Part shown: positions 12,866 through 25,179 of the stretch, piece after piece | How the letters are laid out: every line of letters starts with the position of its first letter | Position numbering within the stretch: position 1 is the stretch's first letter | Source of the DNA: Clavulina sp. PMI_390 | Lineage: Eukaryota; Basidiomycota; Agaricomycetes; Cantharellales; Hydnaceae | Length of the DNA stretch: 64,000 nucleotides | Assembly (NCBI GenBank): GCA_015039315.1 | Contig: WIDE01000091.1 | Span: forward strand, 1 to 64,000 | Direction: 5' to 3' | Made by a program: the position numbers and the translations under genes | The notes under the pieces: generated by a model | Told to the model about the DNA's origin: nothing | Databases searched by the model: none | What the model saw: only the letters and a program-made list of their open reading frames with translations

Positions 12866-13349
12866 GAGTGGCTCCGTTCGCGAGCATTACCTGCGCTGTT
12901 CGTGATGGCCCCTGACCCGTTTCAGGTACCCTTGGTTCTATTCTCCGGCACCCTACCCGATTTTGCAATCAAACCGATGGTCGTGAAGAGGCAGTGACTG
13001 CTGATCTTCCCTCTCCAGAGCCGGCTTATTTTCCTCATTACTACCCTGCCCCTTCACATCTGTATCAATCCATCTCCAAGCACACACTTTTGGCTAATCT
13101 CCCGACAATCCTCCATGGCCCGTGAAGAGAACAATCAAACTCACGTATATTTACTTCGCAATATTCCACGATATGAAATCGTGGAGCTACCCCCCCACAA
13201 ACCCCATGATCAAAACTCCCCTCCAAGTAATTAATATAACCTGGCCTGACCTGACGCAAAGGAAGGATTAGTCAGCTCCACTCCGGCTGCATGACACGCC
13301 CACTCATCTCATTAACAAGCTGAGTTTCATCCCCCCATTGTATACTTAG
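12866..13349. other. intergenic region with a small inverted repeat
   Basis: No coding segment. A perfect 8-bp inverted repeat with a 5-nt loop (core CCACGAT-atgaa-ATCGTGG) lies at 13165-13185. It could form a small hairpin; no function can be assigned. Confidence 0.4.
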
Positions 13350-13466
13350 GAAATATCATCCATCTCTGCGGTCTTCGAGCCGTCTCATAACAGCGTGATC
13401 CGATTCCTATACCTCATCGAGGAAATAAGCAACTTTCTCGAAATATCACCTGATCCTGAGCAGTAG
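13350..13466 (+). pseudogene. truncated fragment of a linker-TPR gene (first-module start)
   Basis: A TTAG splice acceptor at 13346-13349 is followed by a frame reading EISSISAVFEPSHNSV and LIEEISNFLEISPDPEQ, ending in TAG at 13464. It is closely similar at DNA level to the start of module 1 of L3 (17503 onward: DISSVAAVFELSHKNA, LIEEIANFLGLLSNPEHD). After about 115 nt the similarity stops, and no linker exon or TPR body is visible on either side. This is a relic of an extra L3-like copy, truncated at both ends. The WSC gene follows it directly. Confidence 0.75.
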
Positions 13467-14027
13467 GCAAAGACCGTCTTGCGACAAATGGCAGGTCGAT
13501 ACTAATCCTCACATGCTTTCGGCTCCTGAGAGACAGAGATACAGCATTCATTTTCCGGATGCATCACCACTGCGGCTCGCCCACAGTAGGTCGAGCTGCT
13601 CTGAGTGCCCAGTGTTCGAAGCTTGATGCGCGGATAGTTGGTTTAGCGGTACCCAGTGTACAATCTCCTTTTCAAATAACTAGCACTGTTGTGGACGGCT
13701 CCAAGACGAAATCTAACAGGAGTCGCAAGCTCAACTGGCTTGCCACGGAGATTGAAACATCGATTAAACCAAATATATAAATTTAAAAGTCCCTAACAAA
13801 GTGAATGAGCGCCATGGGAATGAAAGCATCCCCGTATATAGCTTATCTGAGCGAACGTGCCAACCAAGATAGACAATCAAGGAAGATAAACAAAAAAGAA
13901 CCGATTTTCAAGAGCGTAGAGAAATGAGTGGATGGATGGATGGGTGTATGGACAAACGAGTGGATGTATGGTGATAAATCGAGATCAGGGGGCCAGGAGC
14001 ATTCAGAACCGTGGGCGAACTCCGTGC
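13467..14027. other. intergenic region
   Basis: No gene recognised. It holds the 3' flank of the truncated TPR fragment and, on the opposite strand, the 3' region of the WSC gene. GATGGATGGATGGGTG-type short repeats occur around 13930-13950. Confidence 0.4.
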
Positions 14028-15790
14028 TCAGCTCCTCAGTCTCCGCTTAGCAGGCGCGACAGAAGAGGTGGGCGGGCTCACGAGCGTCGTCACAGTCGTC
14101 GTAACCGTCGTGACGCTCTGCACCTGCACACTGCCCGTAGACGTGACGTCCTGCTCCACAGTCGTCGTGTACGCCGAGTGACTTGGGCTACCCGTCTCGT
14201 ACGTGCTCACGCTCGACGTCGTCCCGGTGCCCACACTAGCAGTAGGCACTGTCGTTGTGTATAACGCGTTCGTGTTGGTGGATGCGTACGTATAAATCGA
14301 GGTGGTGGATGTGGGCATTGTGTAGACGCTGTCCGTCTCGTACGTACGCGTGTATGCTGATAGGGAGTACGAAGACGAGGGGATGTATTCCACAGAGGCG
14401 GTACTGGTGACGTAGACCGAGGGAGACGAGGTCGTGGTTCCATAAATGCTTTGGCTGTAGGTGGTATAGCTGGTCGGCACGACGGTGTACACGGTCGAGA
14501 CAATATCGCTCTCCACCGTAGTGGGGACAGTGACCGTCTCACCAGAGGCGATGGTCGACGTGAACGTGACGGGCTTCACGCCAGTGAGAGTGAGGGTCTT
14601 GGAGAGCGTAGTGAGGATGATTACGGGCTCGTATATTGTTGTGTAAGCATCAGCGAACGACGTCGTGCCAGTGAAGATGGACAACGTGCGCGAAACAGAC
14701 TGGTATACTGTTGTACTCTGGCTAGTCGTGGGTATTCCGGTAGTAATCGTTGTCGTCGCAGTTGCTGTGGACAAGACGTTAGTGGAGATTGTAGTGGGAC
14801 CCTCAAGCTCAGACACGCTGCTCGTTTCGACAACGTCGACCGTGGCTGTCTCGGTAGTGGGGATAGGGATGTACGTGGACGTCGTCTCAGGAACATAGGT
14901 CGTCGTCGTAACTGTATAGCCCACTTCCAAGCTTGTTGTATCCGTTTCAGAAGCGTACACGCTCGTCGTGCCCGTGGCTTCGCCAACCACAGTCGTGCTG
15001 GTCGTGACTGGCACCACGGCCGTGGAAGCGGTCACCACTGCTATCGATACGGTAGTTGTGTAGGTGTAAGGCACAATCACGGTCGTGCTGGTTGGTTCAG
15101 ACGCATAAACCGAAACGGAACCAGTGGACGAGCCATAGCTGGAGATCGTGGTGGTGTAGAGCGACTGGACTGGACGCGAAGCGGTATACGTGGTGGTGAA
15201 GGTAGTGGTGGCGGGACCAGATGGCTGCGGGTGGGTGTAAACATCCACCGCAGACGAGCCGCCGCACGTATAAGCCGAGTTGCCTGCGAAAATGAGGAAA
15301 AGCTCAAATCGAGAATTTTGGACCAAAAACTAAATAGGCAGAAAGGGACGTACCGGAACAAGTGGACGTGCAGACCGGATTGATAGACTTGGCTGTCCCA
15401 GCGGCGAGAGCATTCCCGCAGTAACAATCATTTCCGCGTTCCAAACCAGCTAACGCGTAGCCGTATGCATTGCAGGTGTCCATGCAGACCTGAGGTGTCA
15501 TGGAGCTGGATGGGCCGGTATGCACCGCTAGACCATCGCCATTAGAGAGCTTATCGAGTGTACATCCGTAGTACGTCCAAGTGCCATAGGCTTTGACTGG
15601 ATTAGATGTCACGCGTTTGCGGAAGACGCCGTCGGGAATGACTCTCTTATTTCCGTAGCTGCGAGGGAAGACGAAGATTCAATCAGTTTCTCGTGGCGGA
15701 GAGTTGGATGGTGTGTGAAACGTACTGGATTGGGTTGGCATGAATGAGAGTGAGTGTGCTAAAGAGCAGAGCGAACGAGGCGACAACCAT
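14028..15790 (-). CDS. secreted WSC-domain protein with mucin-like Ser/Thr-rich tail
   Basis: Predicted extracellular or wall-associated protein of 541 aa. Exons: 15790-15726, 15658-15354 and 15283-14028, all in frame. Residues 1-19 form a signal peptide (MVVASFALLFSTLTLIHA). A basic RVIPDGVFRKR stretch, a possible processing site, follows. The WSC domain (about residues 40-130) has its conserved cysteines: YYGCTLD, CMDTCNAYGYALAGLE, CYCGNALA, PVCTSTCSG and YTCGGS. WSC domains bind wall glycans and occur in yeast stress sensors and secreted fungal enzymes. From about residue 140 to the end the chain is almost entirely Thr, Ser, Val and Tyr, a long O-glycosylation stalk. No transmembrane helix or clear GPI signal is visible at the C-terminus (ends AKRRLRS), so this is not a classical membrane sensor. 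It faces opposite to the array genes. Confidence 0.85.
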
Positions 15791-17118
15791 GATTTTGCGG
15801 AGCCAACGAGGGTCAGCGAGCAGAGATCAAAGGAGAGAGAAAGGGAAGAGGAAGAGGAAGATGAAGAGGGAGGGAAAAGGGAGGGGATGAGCAAAATGGA
15901 TGGAAAGATGATTATATTGTGGTAGCTCAAAACGACGGGTGCCGAGAAAGGAACCGGCGCCATCTGGAAACCCGCCCCTGTGTCATCTTGACTCATTCAT
16001 CCTTGCCGTTACGCCGCGTCCTGTTGATTCGTCGTCCCTAGAATAGAATTTCTTGGCAAATTTTCTCTATTTCGGAGGGCCTCCTTCCACCGGACTTTCT
16101 TCTCTTTCAGCCAAACAATATATAATCGAGGAGGGGGCAGGAGACGAGACCCGGTGTGGGCATGGCAACAGCAAGCCTCCCCATTCATTTGAAAAGATCT
16201 GTCGCGTGTCAGCCCGAAAACAATCCCCGCCGGTGAGGGTCGTCGAATCGGGGGGGGGTGGCAAACCTGAACATGTTCGGCGTTGCCTGCCTCCGATCTT
16301 CAAGAGAAACTCCGTCAACCTCTCTTCGAGTTGTCCTCGTGCCCTCGAGCTTCAATTCACCAGCTAGACAAACATGTGCGCACGAGTACGCTTCATTATG
16401 CAATCAGCGTAGCGCAGCTGCTCACGACATACTAGTAGATCGGGTGAAGTGCGACCCTTCGATAACGAGAGATGGGCTCAGGGGGGACGAAAAAATGATA
16501 ATTCACATGGGGGTGAAGGGTCCAGGCTTTAAAGTTTTCCCCAAGCCACCTTCCTGGTGGTTGTGTTGTGCCATGAACGATATTTCTGCATCGTGCATCA
16601 GTTTGGTGTTGATCTCAGGTGGTTGGGAAACAGAGGTTCAGTCGGGGACTTGGTGCTTGCCGCCGCTCCCGACGACAACCTTTCCCTTTCACCGTAATTG
16701 ATGAAGCCAGACAGAACAACACACTAAACGACTTGCATTTTTCGTCGTTTCTTAAAGTCGCTTCCCGTGATGATATGCACATGGGGCTTGCGGTCACCTG
16801 CTGATGACTCGAGATCACAGTGGCTACTGTACCACTCAAGACAAATCGGGTTCCCTCACCTTCGACACGCTTCTCGCTCCATTTTGACAGCAACACCGAA
16901 ACGAAACCTCGTGCCGACCCCAGTGTTCGGTTAATTATCCATGAGTCGAGCCTCGGAGTTCGCTGCACCGCTTTGCTGTTCAACATACTTTCTTGCCTCG
17001 CTTTGCCTATTAATAGTTCATCGAAACCTTAATCAACGCTAAGCTCTCCTGCCTCCCAGCTATTCTCGTGACCTTTGTCCTGGTGCCGGGACGTGATATT
17101 TGCCCCAGCCTGCCCACG
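15791..17118. other. intergenic region: WSC promoter and L3 upstream region
   Basis: The first 110 bases upstream of the WSC gene contain a long purine tract on the plus strand (GAAGAGGAAGAGG type, about 15835-15890). This is a pyrimidine-rich leader for the minus-strand gene, common in strongly expressed fungal genes. A run of ten G lies near 16249-16258. The remaining 700 bases hold no gene I can support. Confidence 0.45.
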
Positions 17119-19264
17119 ATGCCACCACTATTCACCCTACCAGTGAGGCGCAATGCCATCGATGCGCCTGCAAACGCGGCTAACACCACGGGCGCCTCTA
17201 CTCTGGTGAGCTTTCGACTCTATAGCCCGATTTTCGTTACCAACACTCACTACTTCATCATTCTCCCCGCCAGGCGGCAAACATTGAAAACCTACGGCTA
17301 AACCGCGAAGGGCCACACCAACGATATGGAAAGCTAGACCCTGAACTTATCGCCATCCTAGATCGACTCAAGAAAGATGAGTCAATCACTGATAAGAAAA
17401 TAAAAAACTATCTGAAAGAAGCATTGGTGAGCTTTCCTGGCGAGAGACGCTCAGTTCACATAATTGACAGCCTTATCCCATGCTTTGCATCATGATACTC
17501 AGGACATCTCTTCCGTCGCCGCCGTCTTCGAGCTGTCTCACAAAAATGCGACCCGTTTCGTGGACCTCATCGAGGAAATAGCCAACTTTCTCGGATTGTT
17601 GTCCAATCCTGAGCACGATGCAGATACTCCCATGTTTTACGCTGAAGCCGTTCGCTTGCAGCGCGCGCTATTGAGCGACGAACCTCTTTGCGAGCAATTC
17701 AGCCTAATGCGCCTATTACTCGGCCAAGCTATGGTGCTGCACACTCACGCGCGCAATGCTGAGGCTTGCAAGGTGACCGAGGAAGCCGTGGCAATCTGCC
17801 GCGAGTGCTATTGCGTCAACCCCGACGACGAGCGCTCCCAGCTCGCTTCCATGCTCCACGCGTACTCGACGTACCTTTACTACCAGCAATTTTGGGCCAA
17901 GGCACTTGTTGTGTGCGAAGAGGCTGTTGTGTTGCGACGGATGTTGTATGAATCCGATCCCAACAAGTACCGCGAAGACCTTGCACATTCGCTGTACCGC
18001 CTTGGCCGAGAACGATACGAAATGCGGTGCTTCGAGGAAGCCAAGGCGGCCGCGGAAGAGAGTCTCGTACTATGGCGCACTTTGTTTGAGGATGATATAT
18101 GCCATTATTGTTCACTCGCGTACGCGCTAACTCACTACATCACAACGCTGAGCGATTGTGGTGCGGTAGAAGAGTATCGCCGAGCTGTCGCAGAGCGCGA
18201 GGCCCTTTGGGCAAAGCTAAGAGAAAATCACATAGGGACGTTTTCAGATGATATTGAGCCATGTTTCCATCGGTGCGGCCAACAAATGCAAGGTGAACCA
18301 GGTGTTGCACTGGATAGCAGACGTGTCGCATATGAAGGGCCTTGTGCTAAAGTACTTGACAAACTTCGCGAGTTGGACAAGGATGAGGATATGACGAATG
18401 GGAACATTAAGAAGCAAGTGAAGGAAGCTCTGGTGAGTTGTGCAGCCCTCGTCGTAATTCTTTCGGCGGCTGCTATAGTTCCGCGACAATTAATAATTTT
18501 ATTTCATTTTTTAGGAGCTTGCCCCCCAAATTATCATCACTTCTGACTCGTACTTGCCGAATCAACTCTGCAACCGCGCGACAAGGTTTCGCACTCTCCT
18601 TGATCAAATCCAAAATTATTTTTGCGGCCCTGAACGCTTAGAGGACCTTCTTCTATTCGGCGCCGAAGCTATCCGGTTGCAACGTACGCTGTCGAGCTGC
18701 GCACCTATCTATTTGCACTCGGAACTCGCGCGCTTACTTCGTAATCAGGCTTCGATGCTGTACTCCAACTGGCGCGCTACAGAAGCGTGTGAGCTAGCCA
18801 AGGAGGCGATGCTGATTCAGAAGGAGTGCTATAAAGCGCATCCGGGCCAAGAGAGGCCTTTGCTTGCCAGCATTTTGCTGGTGTACTTGGTATATCTATT
18901 TGACTCGGACAAGGAAAGGTATCATGAGGCGTGCGAGGCAAACGAAGAGGCCGTCAATTTATATCGCATTCTGTACGCACTTGATCCGGAGGAGTATATC
19001 TCCAGGCTTGCAGATGCGTTACAGGCTCTTGGGGGGAGGATGAGCTCGATACAGCGCTTCACAGAAGCCGTGGCTGTGGAAGACGAGAGGCTCAAACTCC
19101 GACGGATCATGTATGAAATGGACCCTGAAGCTTATTGCAGGCCGCTCATTTGGGCATTGAACGACTACATTGCGGCATTGGTTGACGTGGGGCTGCCAAA
19201 GGAGACGCATGCTGCAAGGGCTGAGCTAGCCAAAGTTTCGGTAGACACGCAAGAGAGTAGTTAA
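17119..19264 (+). CDS. L3: two-module linker-TPR repeat protein
   Basis: Predicted 639 aa. Exons: 17119-17205, 17274-17426, 17503-18432, 18515-19264, phase 0 throughout. The short N-terminus starts MPPLFTLPVRRNA, like L4 (MPPLAFPDA). Linker 1 is degenerate at its Pro/Tyr part (HQRYGKLDPELIAILDRL) but keeps ESITDKKIKNYLKEAL. Module 1 starts DISSVAAVFELS. The inter-module linker contains PCFHRCGQQ, and module 2 starts ELAPQIIITSDSYLP. Module 2 has lost the usual DEEAL in its first TPR (ELAKEAMLIQKECY). The truncated copy at 13350 derives from a gene like this one. Confidence 0.82.
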
Positions 19265-19570
19265 CGAGTTATTACTTCGTTACACAATTGAACGATCTGA
19301 TGCTATAAATTCCACCGAATTTCTCAGTTTTCATCGCCCCAAGAATTGTACATCCTCAATCTTCGTCACAAGAGAAATGGTTCTCCACTTCAATTGCACT
19401 TGTTGTGGTGACTGAACAGGGCGCAAGGCGTGACACTGATTTGCACATCCTTGGACTCGCGACCACCACGTGGAGTTCTGGTTTGCCAGCAGCCATGTAT
19501 TCTTGTTTCTACACCTGCACTTGATGCTCTGCTAATCACATACCCATTATCTAGGGAGTATGGATCTTTC

Positions 19571-20845
19571 ATGGATCCTTTCGACAGGCTGCCAGATGAG
19601 CTGTTAACTGAGATATTTGGAGACTATACATATGTTGACTCGCTCGAGGGCCGCCCGGCCTTCAGCGACTTCAATCAGCTCAAAAGGCTCGTTACCATTC
19701 TATCGGTCTCGTCCCGCTGGCGAAATGTCGCCATCAGCTCCTCTCAGCTATGGACATGGATCGTCATCAATGATCATGCCCTTAAGCGTGGAATAGAAAC
19801 TGCGCGTTTAATCGTTGAACTGTTCCTCGAACGCTCAAGGAACAGATCAATTAACATCCACCTCATCCCACCCGCGCGTCAGAAATCATCTAGCTTTGAC
19901 GCATTTATGCGAGTCTACGAGCCTATAATCCCACACCTCCACCGATGTTTGTCTTTCTGCTGTTTTCGACTATTAAAGGATATATCCGCCCGCATATTGC
20001 CCCTCGAAGGGCACATGCCGTGCCTCTCTACAATCATCTTGGAAGGGGAGGTGAACGTACCTACAGCAGCGTTTACGGAGCCGTCATCACTGACTGCACT
20101 TCGAGACGTGACAATTCTTGGAATCTCGACGTTACCGATCCCTTATAATTCGATCTACAAACTGAGCCTCTGCGGAAGCGTATTTGGAGGCTTGAATACA
20201 TGGGCATTCCCATTCATCAGCTCCTCAACCAAGATCACCAGCTTGCATTTGTGGGACGATGACATGCTCGGCCTGGTCCCGTCCACTCGCCTCTACCTGC
20301 CCAACCTCAAAATTCTCCATCACGCTCAAACCACCGTGGCTCCTTTTTTCGACGCCCCTGTGTTAGAGGAGCTACTTTGGGCGTCATGCCTGCTTGATGC
20401 TGAGCCTGTTGATGGGCATACCTTGTCCTTCCCAGAAGTTACAAAGCTTCATATGTACGCGCCACTGCCCTACCGACATCAACATCGTCCATTAAGGAAG
20501 CTCATATTCCCGAAGCTTAGAGAGCTTGTTATTGACGATGCGGTTGAGGCAAATACTGTCGTCCGGGCACTGCTCCTCCCACACACCCTCGATCTTTCCG
20601 TGATACAATCCCAAGCACACCACTCTAACCCGCTCCCATATCCCTCTCTTCACAAAGTGGAGCTTAGCACAATAAAAGCGGAAGATATAAACGCGTTGTA
20701 TTCTGTTCTAGTGGACTTACTCGCGTCATATCCAAATGTTGCACTAGCATACAATATGCAGAAGACTTCACCCAAAGGCTTCACCCAGTTTTGGGGCCGC
20801 CTGATGGGCGAGTACAGTGAGAGAGTCTCCATTGTTGGTGGATGA
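19571..20845 (+). CDS. F-box domain protein
   Basis: Intronless 424-aa protein. The F-box is at residues 1-60: MDPFDRLPDELLTEIF, then VSSRWRNVAISSSQLW. F-boxes bind Skp1 in SCF ubiquitin ligases. The rest is an irregular leucine-rich region typical of the very large F-box families of mushroom-forming fungi (e.g. LPNLKILHHAQ, FPKLRELVID, YPSLHKVEL), a probable substrate-binding surface. The same frame is open back to about 19430, but the ATG at 19571 gives the canonical F-box start. It lies between L3 and L4 on the same strand and shares no sequence with the array genes, so it probably lies there by insertion or as a breakpoint. Its target is unknown. Confidence 0.8.
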   Translation: MDPFDRLPDELLTEIFGDYTYVDSLEGRPAFSDFNQLKRLVTILSVSSRWRNVAISSSQLWTWIVINDHALKRGIETARLIVELFLERSRNRSINIHLIPPARQKSSSFDAFMRVYEPIIPHLHRCLSFCCFRLLKDISARILPLEGHMPCLSTIILEGEVNVPTAAFTEPSSLTALRDVTILGISTLPIPYNSIYKLSLCGSVFGGLNTWAFPFISSSTKITSLHLWDDDMLGLVPSTRLYLPNLKILHHAQTTVAPFFDAPVLEELLWASCLLDAEPVDGHTLSFPEVTKLHMYAPLPYRHQHRPLRKLIFPKLRELVIDDAVEANTVVRALLLPHTLDLSVIQSQAHHSNPLPYPSLHKVELSTIKAEDINALYSVLVDLLASYPNVALAYNMQKTSPKGFTQFWGRLMGEYSERVSIVGG

Positions 20846-22005
20846 AAACCTGAAGCTGTCAGGTTAGTGAGGGCGTTGAAGAAACAGGATAGCCGTACCG
20901 AACACTCTCCCCGTATTACTTGGTACACACCAAAACCCAAGACGTACCAAGCTTACCCTTCATTGAGGGCCCAGAATGATCATCTTAAAATTCGTTCTTT
21001 TGTATTGATAGTGTCCGATCAGAAGCCCCGGGCACTCACATGGAATGTCAGACCAGCAATTGAAACACAAGCATGTCGAAATGGTCATTTTAACGTGACA
21101 ATTAGATACCACGCACAAAATTCTAGTAAAGGGTCGCCCCCTAGGTTCCCTGACATTTGATTCTAAGCTCCATAGATTCCTATGCCAGTCGGATTATCAA
21201 ATGACAAGAGCTGGCTGGCGGGCAGAAGTGGACAATCAGTCCGGTGGCATCTGCCGCCGCTACCGATAGGCCCCACCGTCCGATGTCTCTCAACTTCTCT
21301 TCAGTATCAAGCTCTTGCAGCTCCAAGAGCTTCATGCCTTTCACTCAAATCGCGCTCGTAATTGAGGATCGAAATCAGTCGCATCAACCTGCCGCACGGC
21401 TGGGTGCACGAACTTGAGGCACTTGACATCCGTGGGTTAACACCGCCTCGTGGTAAATGAAAGGATGCTTCATTACAGAGTAAAATACCGGTACCAAGGT
21501 CTTGATAGATTGATCAGCCGACCTCGGCCAGAGGGTGTTTTCAGCGCTCGGTGAAATCTATTCATCGTCAGACGCCTCGCGCTTTTCCTGGAATCTGCTG
21601 CCGTGCTATTGGTTCCCTCAGTTGCGCGAAGATTCCAAAGGCTTTCGCCATTTCAAGATCTCACAAGAATATGAGCGAGGACGGTGCGGCCATTTTAGGC
21701 TCCGAACACGCTTTTCTCAGAACCGAGTGGAAACTTAGCGCTCTTACCTTTCGACCACCCACCGCCGCCGCAACGCCGAACCCCTTTATGAATAGCTTCT
21801 TCAGTCGATATGCAAAGGAGAATCCGCAGCTCCCTACACTGCCTTGCCGTTCAGTTGCACCTTATGTATAAACAGTCTTCATGACAGATATTACGTGGTG
21901 AGTCTGAGTGTGGACATCATATCATAGCCTAGTCTTACGTCTATTAAGCTAGCTCCTAGATCGAATATCCACGCTTGAGACTATTTCCTTTGAAATCGAT
22001 CTCCA
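20846..22005. other. intergenic region F-box to L4
   Basis: 1.16 kb with several short open frames (e.g. 20867-21160 and 21551-21871) that carry no recognisable motif. No TPR relic could be seen. The last 150 bases are the leader of L4. Confidence 0.4.
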
Positions 22006-25000
22006 ATGCCACCATTAGCCTTCCCAGACGCTCATATCGGAGGCAACCCACCTACAGCGGTGTCCATCAACATAGATGGTCCAAACACGGTAAGCCTTGT
22101 TACGATGACACAATTCGCCTGCCTTCCTCAGGTTTGACCTTCCAACCCTTTTGTATCAGGTGCTAGATGATCGAGGCTTACCTCCAGAATACACAAGTCC
22201 GCACCAACAATACAGAGGTCCAAGCGCAGAGCTGATCGCGATTCTGGTTGAACTCGATCACAATGAAATTGTCACTAACGAGAAGATCAAATCTAGAGTA
22301 AAGCAAGCCTTGGTCAGCGATTCGTCCTCTTTAGGATGTACTCTCAAATGACTGACTTCATCTGCTGGAATATAAAAAATATCGCTTCTATAACGTCTGT
22401 TATAGACACTTCTAGCTGTACAATCGAATTCTGCGATATTATTGACAAAGTTGCCGCCTTCCTCAGAAAATCCTATCGGTTTGAGCACCAGGCGCATTCG
22501 ATCATCTTTTATGCTGAGGCTGTTCGCCTTCAACGTGCGCTGTCCGGTGGGATGCCTTTTCGTCAGCAAGCCGATCTTGCGCGCTTCTTGCGCCACCAAT
22601 CGAATGCTCTACACGAAAATTCGCGCAACGCTGACGCCTGCGCGCTTGACGAGGAAGCCCTTGCGATATCTCGAGAATGTTACAGCATCGACCCAGAAGC
22701 CGAACGATCCCATCTAGCATCCACATTGCACATATACTCCGTTCATCTGTTCTATGAGCAGAAGTGGACCGAGGCGCTTCAGATGTGCGAGGAGGCAGTC
22801 ATACTGCGACGACTACTTTATGGCTCTGATTCACGAAAGCATATGGAAGGACTCGCAGCCTCGCTTTAATATCTCGGCGTGACGCGAAAAACACTGCGGC
22901 GCTTCGAGGACGCCAGGACCGCCGAGGAAGAGGGACTCGTGCTATGGCGATTGTTATTTGATCGGAACATGCGGTACTATCACCAATCATTCACAATGGC
23001 GCTCAATAGTTATATTGCCTCCCTGAAGGACTGTGGTGCGGGTGGGATGTACCGGAGAGCTCTGATAGAGCGTGACGCGGTGTGTGCGAAGCTGAGGGAC
23101 AATGGCATCAAAGCGTCGTCTGACACCAGCCCGCTGTATCCTCACCAATTAAGCCAAGAGCCAAGAGGCGGTCCAGGCGCCTCATCCGGTCTCTCTCGTG
23201 TATGGTATGACGGTCTGAGTACAGATCTCGTTCTCAAACTTCGCAAGCTTGACCAAAATGGGAATGCCGCAATGCTCAATGAGACAACTAAAGAGCACGT
23301 GAAAAATGCCTTGGTGTGTGTTTGTCTTATTCCATCCTCGCTCCGCCGTGACTCAGCAAAGCAAGTAACACATTCCACTCGTTGATTCGGGTGTATTTAG
23401 GAGCTCATACCTGCCTTTATCACTCCTACTGAGCCCTGCCTTCCCACATCCCTGTGTAACAACGCCAAGGAACTCCTGACCCTGATCGAATCGATCACCG
23501 ATGAACTTGATTCCACAGGGTGGAAGAATATTCTGCTCTTCCGTACGGAAGCTGTCCGTTTACAGCGCTCTCTTTCGAGTACCGCGCCTCTCGAGCTACG
23601 TGGGGATCTTGCACGGCTGCTCAGTAAAGAGGCCCTAGCGCTGCACGCCTGTGGTCGTGGTGCCGAGGCATGCGTTTTAGATGAAGAGGCACTGCTGATC
23701 CGCCGGGAACGCTACGCGGCGCACCCAGGCACTGAAAGGCCCTGGCTTGCGCCACTTCTCAGTACTTACTCAATTCACCTCGCAGACGCAAGGGTGGGAC
23801 GTTATGAAGAAGCATGCGCGGCAGGTGAAGAATCACTGCATCTGCGCCGTGTGCTTTATGCACTTGATCCTGATGAGCATATGGACGCACTTGCGGGTAC
23901 GCTATCCTCTTTAGGCTCAAGAATGAGCTCGCTGCAACGTTTTACGGATGCCGCGACCGTACACGAGGAGGCGCTCGTGCTATGGCGCCTACTCTATGAG
24001 AAGGACATGCGCCACTACTATAAACCATTGTCGAATGCGCTCGATGACTACATTGCCACGCTGAACGATTGTGCTGCAGTTGAGCGGTACCGCGAGGCTA
24101 TAGCAGACCGCGAGACTCTGCGGGAAGAGCTGAAGTCCATTGGAATCGAGCCTACATCGAAGCATGACCCTCCCTGCGCCCACCAAAGTGACCAACAGCC
24201 GCAAAGTGAACCAGATGCTCCGCCCGCCTATTCTCCTGTCCCCTATATGGGACTATGCTCAAAGATTATTGCAAAACTTCGAAAGCTGAACGAAGTCAAG
24301 GATATGACTGACGCGGAGACCAAACAACTGGCAGAAGATGCCTTGGTGAGTGACCCCTATCGTATCGAAAACCCCCTGCTCCTGAAGCACGAGTCACTTA
24401 CGGGCTCCCTCCCTTGGTGTTCCTATATCCAGAGTCTTGTCCCAGAGGTCATCATCCCGTTCAATGAGTCCCTGCCCCGTTCAATGCGCCGTCATGCCAC
24501 GAGGCTCTGCGACCTTCTAGGCTGGATTGCCAACTACCTCGAATCCATCGGGCGTCACAAAGACGTGCTATTGTTCCGGGTCGAAGCTGTTCGACTGCAT
24601 CGGGCCCTCTTATCTTGCACGACCCTTAGCCCGTGCAGGGAACTTGCAAGATTGTTGTCTTGCCAAGCACTAGCTCTGGAATCCCTGGAGCGCGTCGATG
24701 AGGCATGTGCTCTAGATGAAGAGGCGCTACAGGTCAGCCGTTACTGCTACAGGATGCACCCAGGCACGGGAAGGTTCTGGCTCGCGTCGATCCTCGTGAT
24801 TTATTCGAGCCATTTGCTTCACATCGGTAGGGACGCCGAGGGGTATGCAGCGATAGAGGAGGCGGTCAAGCTGTATCGCGTCGCATATTCGCTTGATCCA
24901 GAGCATATTAGTGACCTTTGGAACGCACTGGTGGCACTAGGAGCGCTGATGAGCTCGATGCAACGTTTCTCGGACGCAGCGGGAGTGAAAGAGGAGGCGC

Positions 25001-25179
25001 TCCAATTGCTCAGGATTCTCTATGAGCGGGATCCGGAGCAGCACCGTGGTTCCCTCATCGAGTGTTTAACTGATCATATCACAACCTTGGAGGATTTAGG
25101 CCTACCGAAGGAGAGGAATGCTGTGAGGGCTGAGCTCGCGAAGATTCGTGCAGAGGCGCCAAAGGAGGAAAGCGGTTAG
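22006..25179 (+). pseudogene. L4: three-module linker-TPR gene, interrupted in module 1
   Basis: Would encode a three-module protein (955 codons) from exons 22006-22089, 22160-22312, 22378-23313, 23401-24345 and 24433-25179. Two lesions lie in module 1. (1) Codon 22867-22869 is TAA where sisters have a Tyr or Phe codon (L1 SLYNLGAR, L9 SLFYLGAR); the frame continues normally after it (YLGVTRKTLRRFEDA). (2) The intron 22313-22377 ends in AAAA instead of AG, and no other AG lies in a usable place. Modules 2 (ELIPAFITPTEP) and 3 (SLVPEVIIPFNE) are fully open, so the downstream part could still be expressed from an internal start. The inter-module linkers have lost most of the CAHRCG motif. The first exon starts MPPLAFPDAHIGGNP. 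Confidence 0.75.

Noticed and set aside
15740..15925. Small acidic plus-strand frame (KEREREEEEEDEEGG)
   Set aside because: Reverse complement of the pyrimidine-rich 5' leader and signal-peptide exon of the WSC gene.
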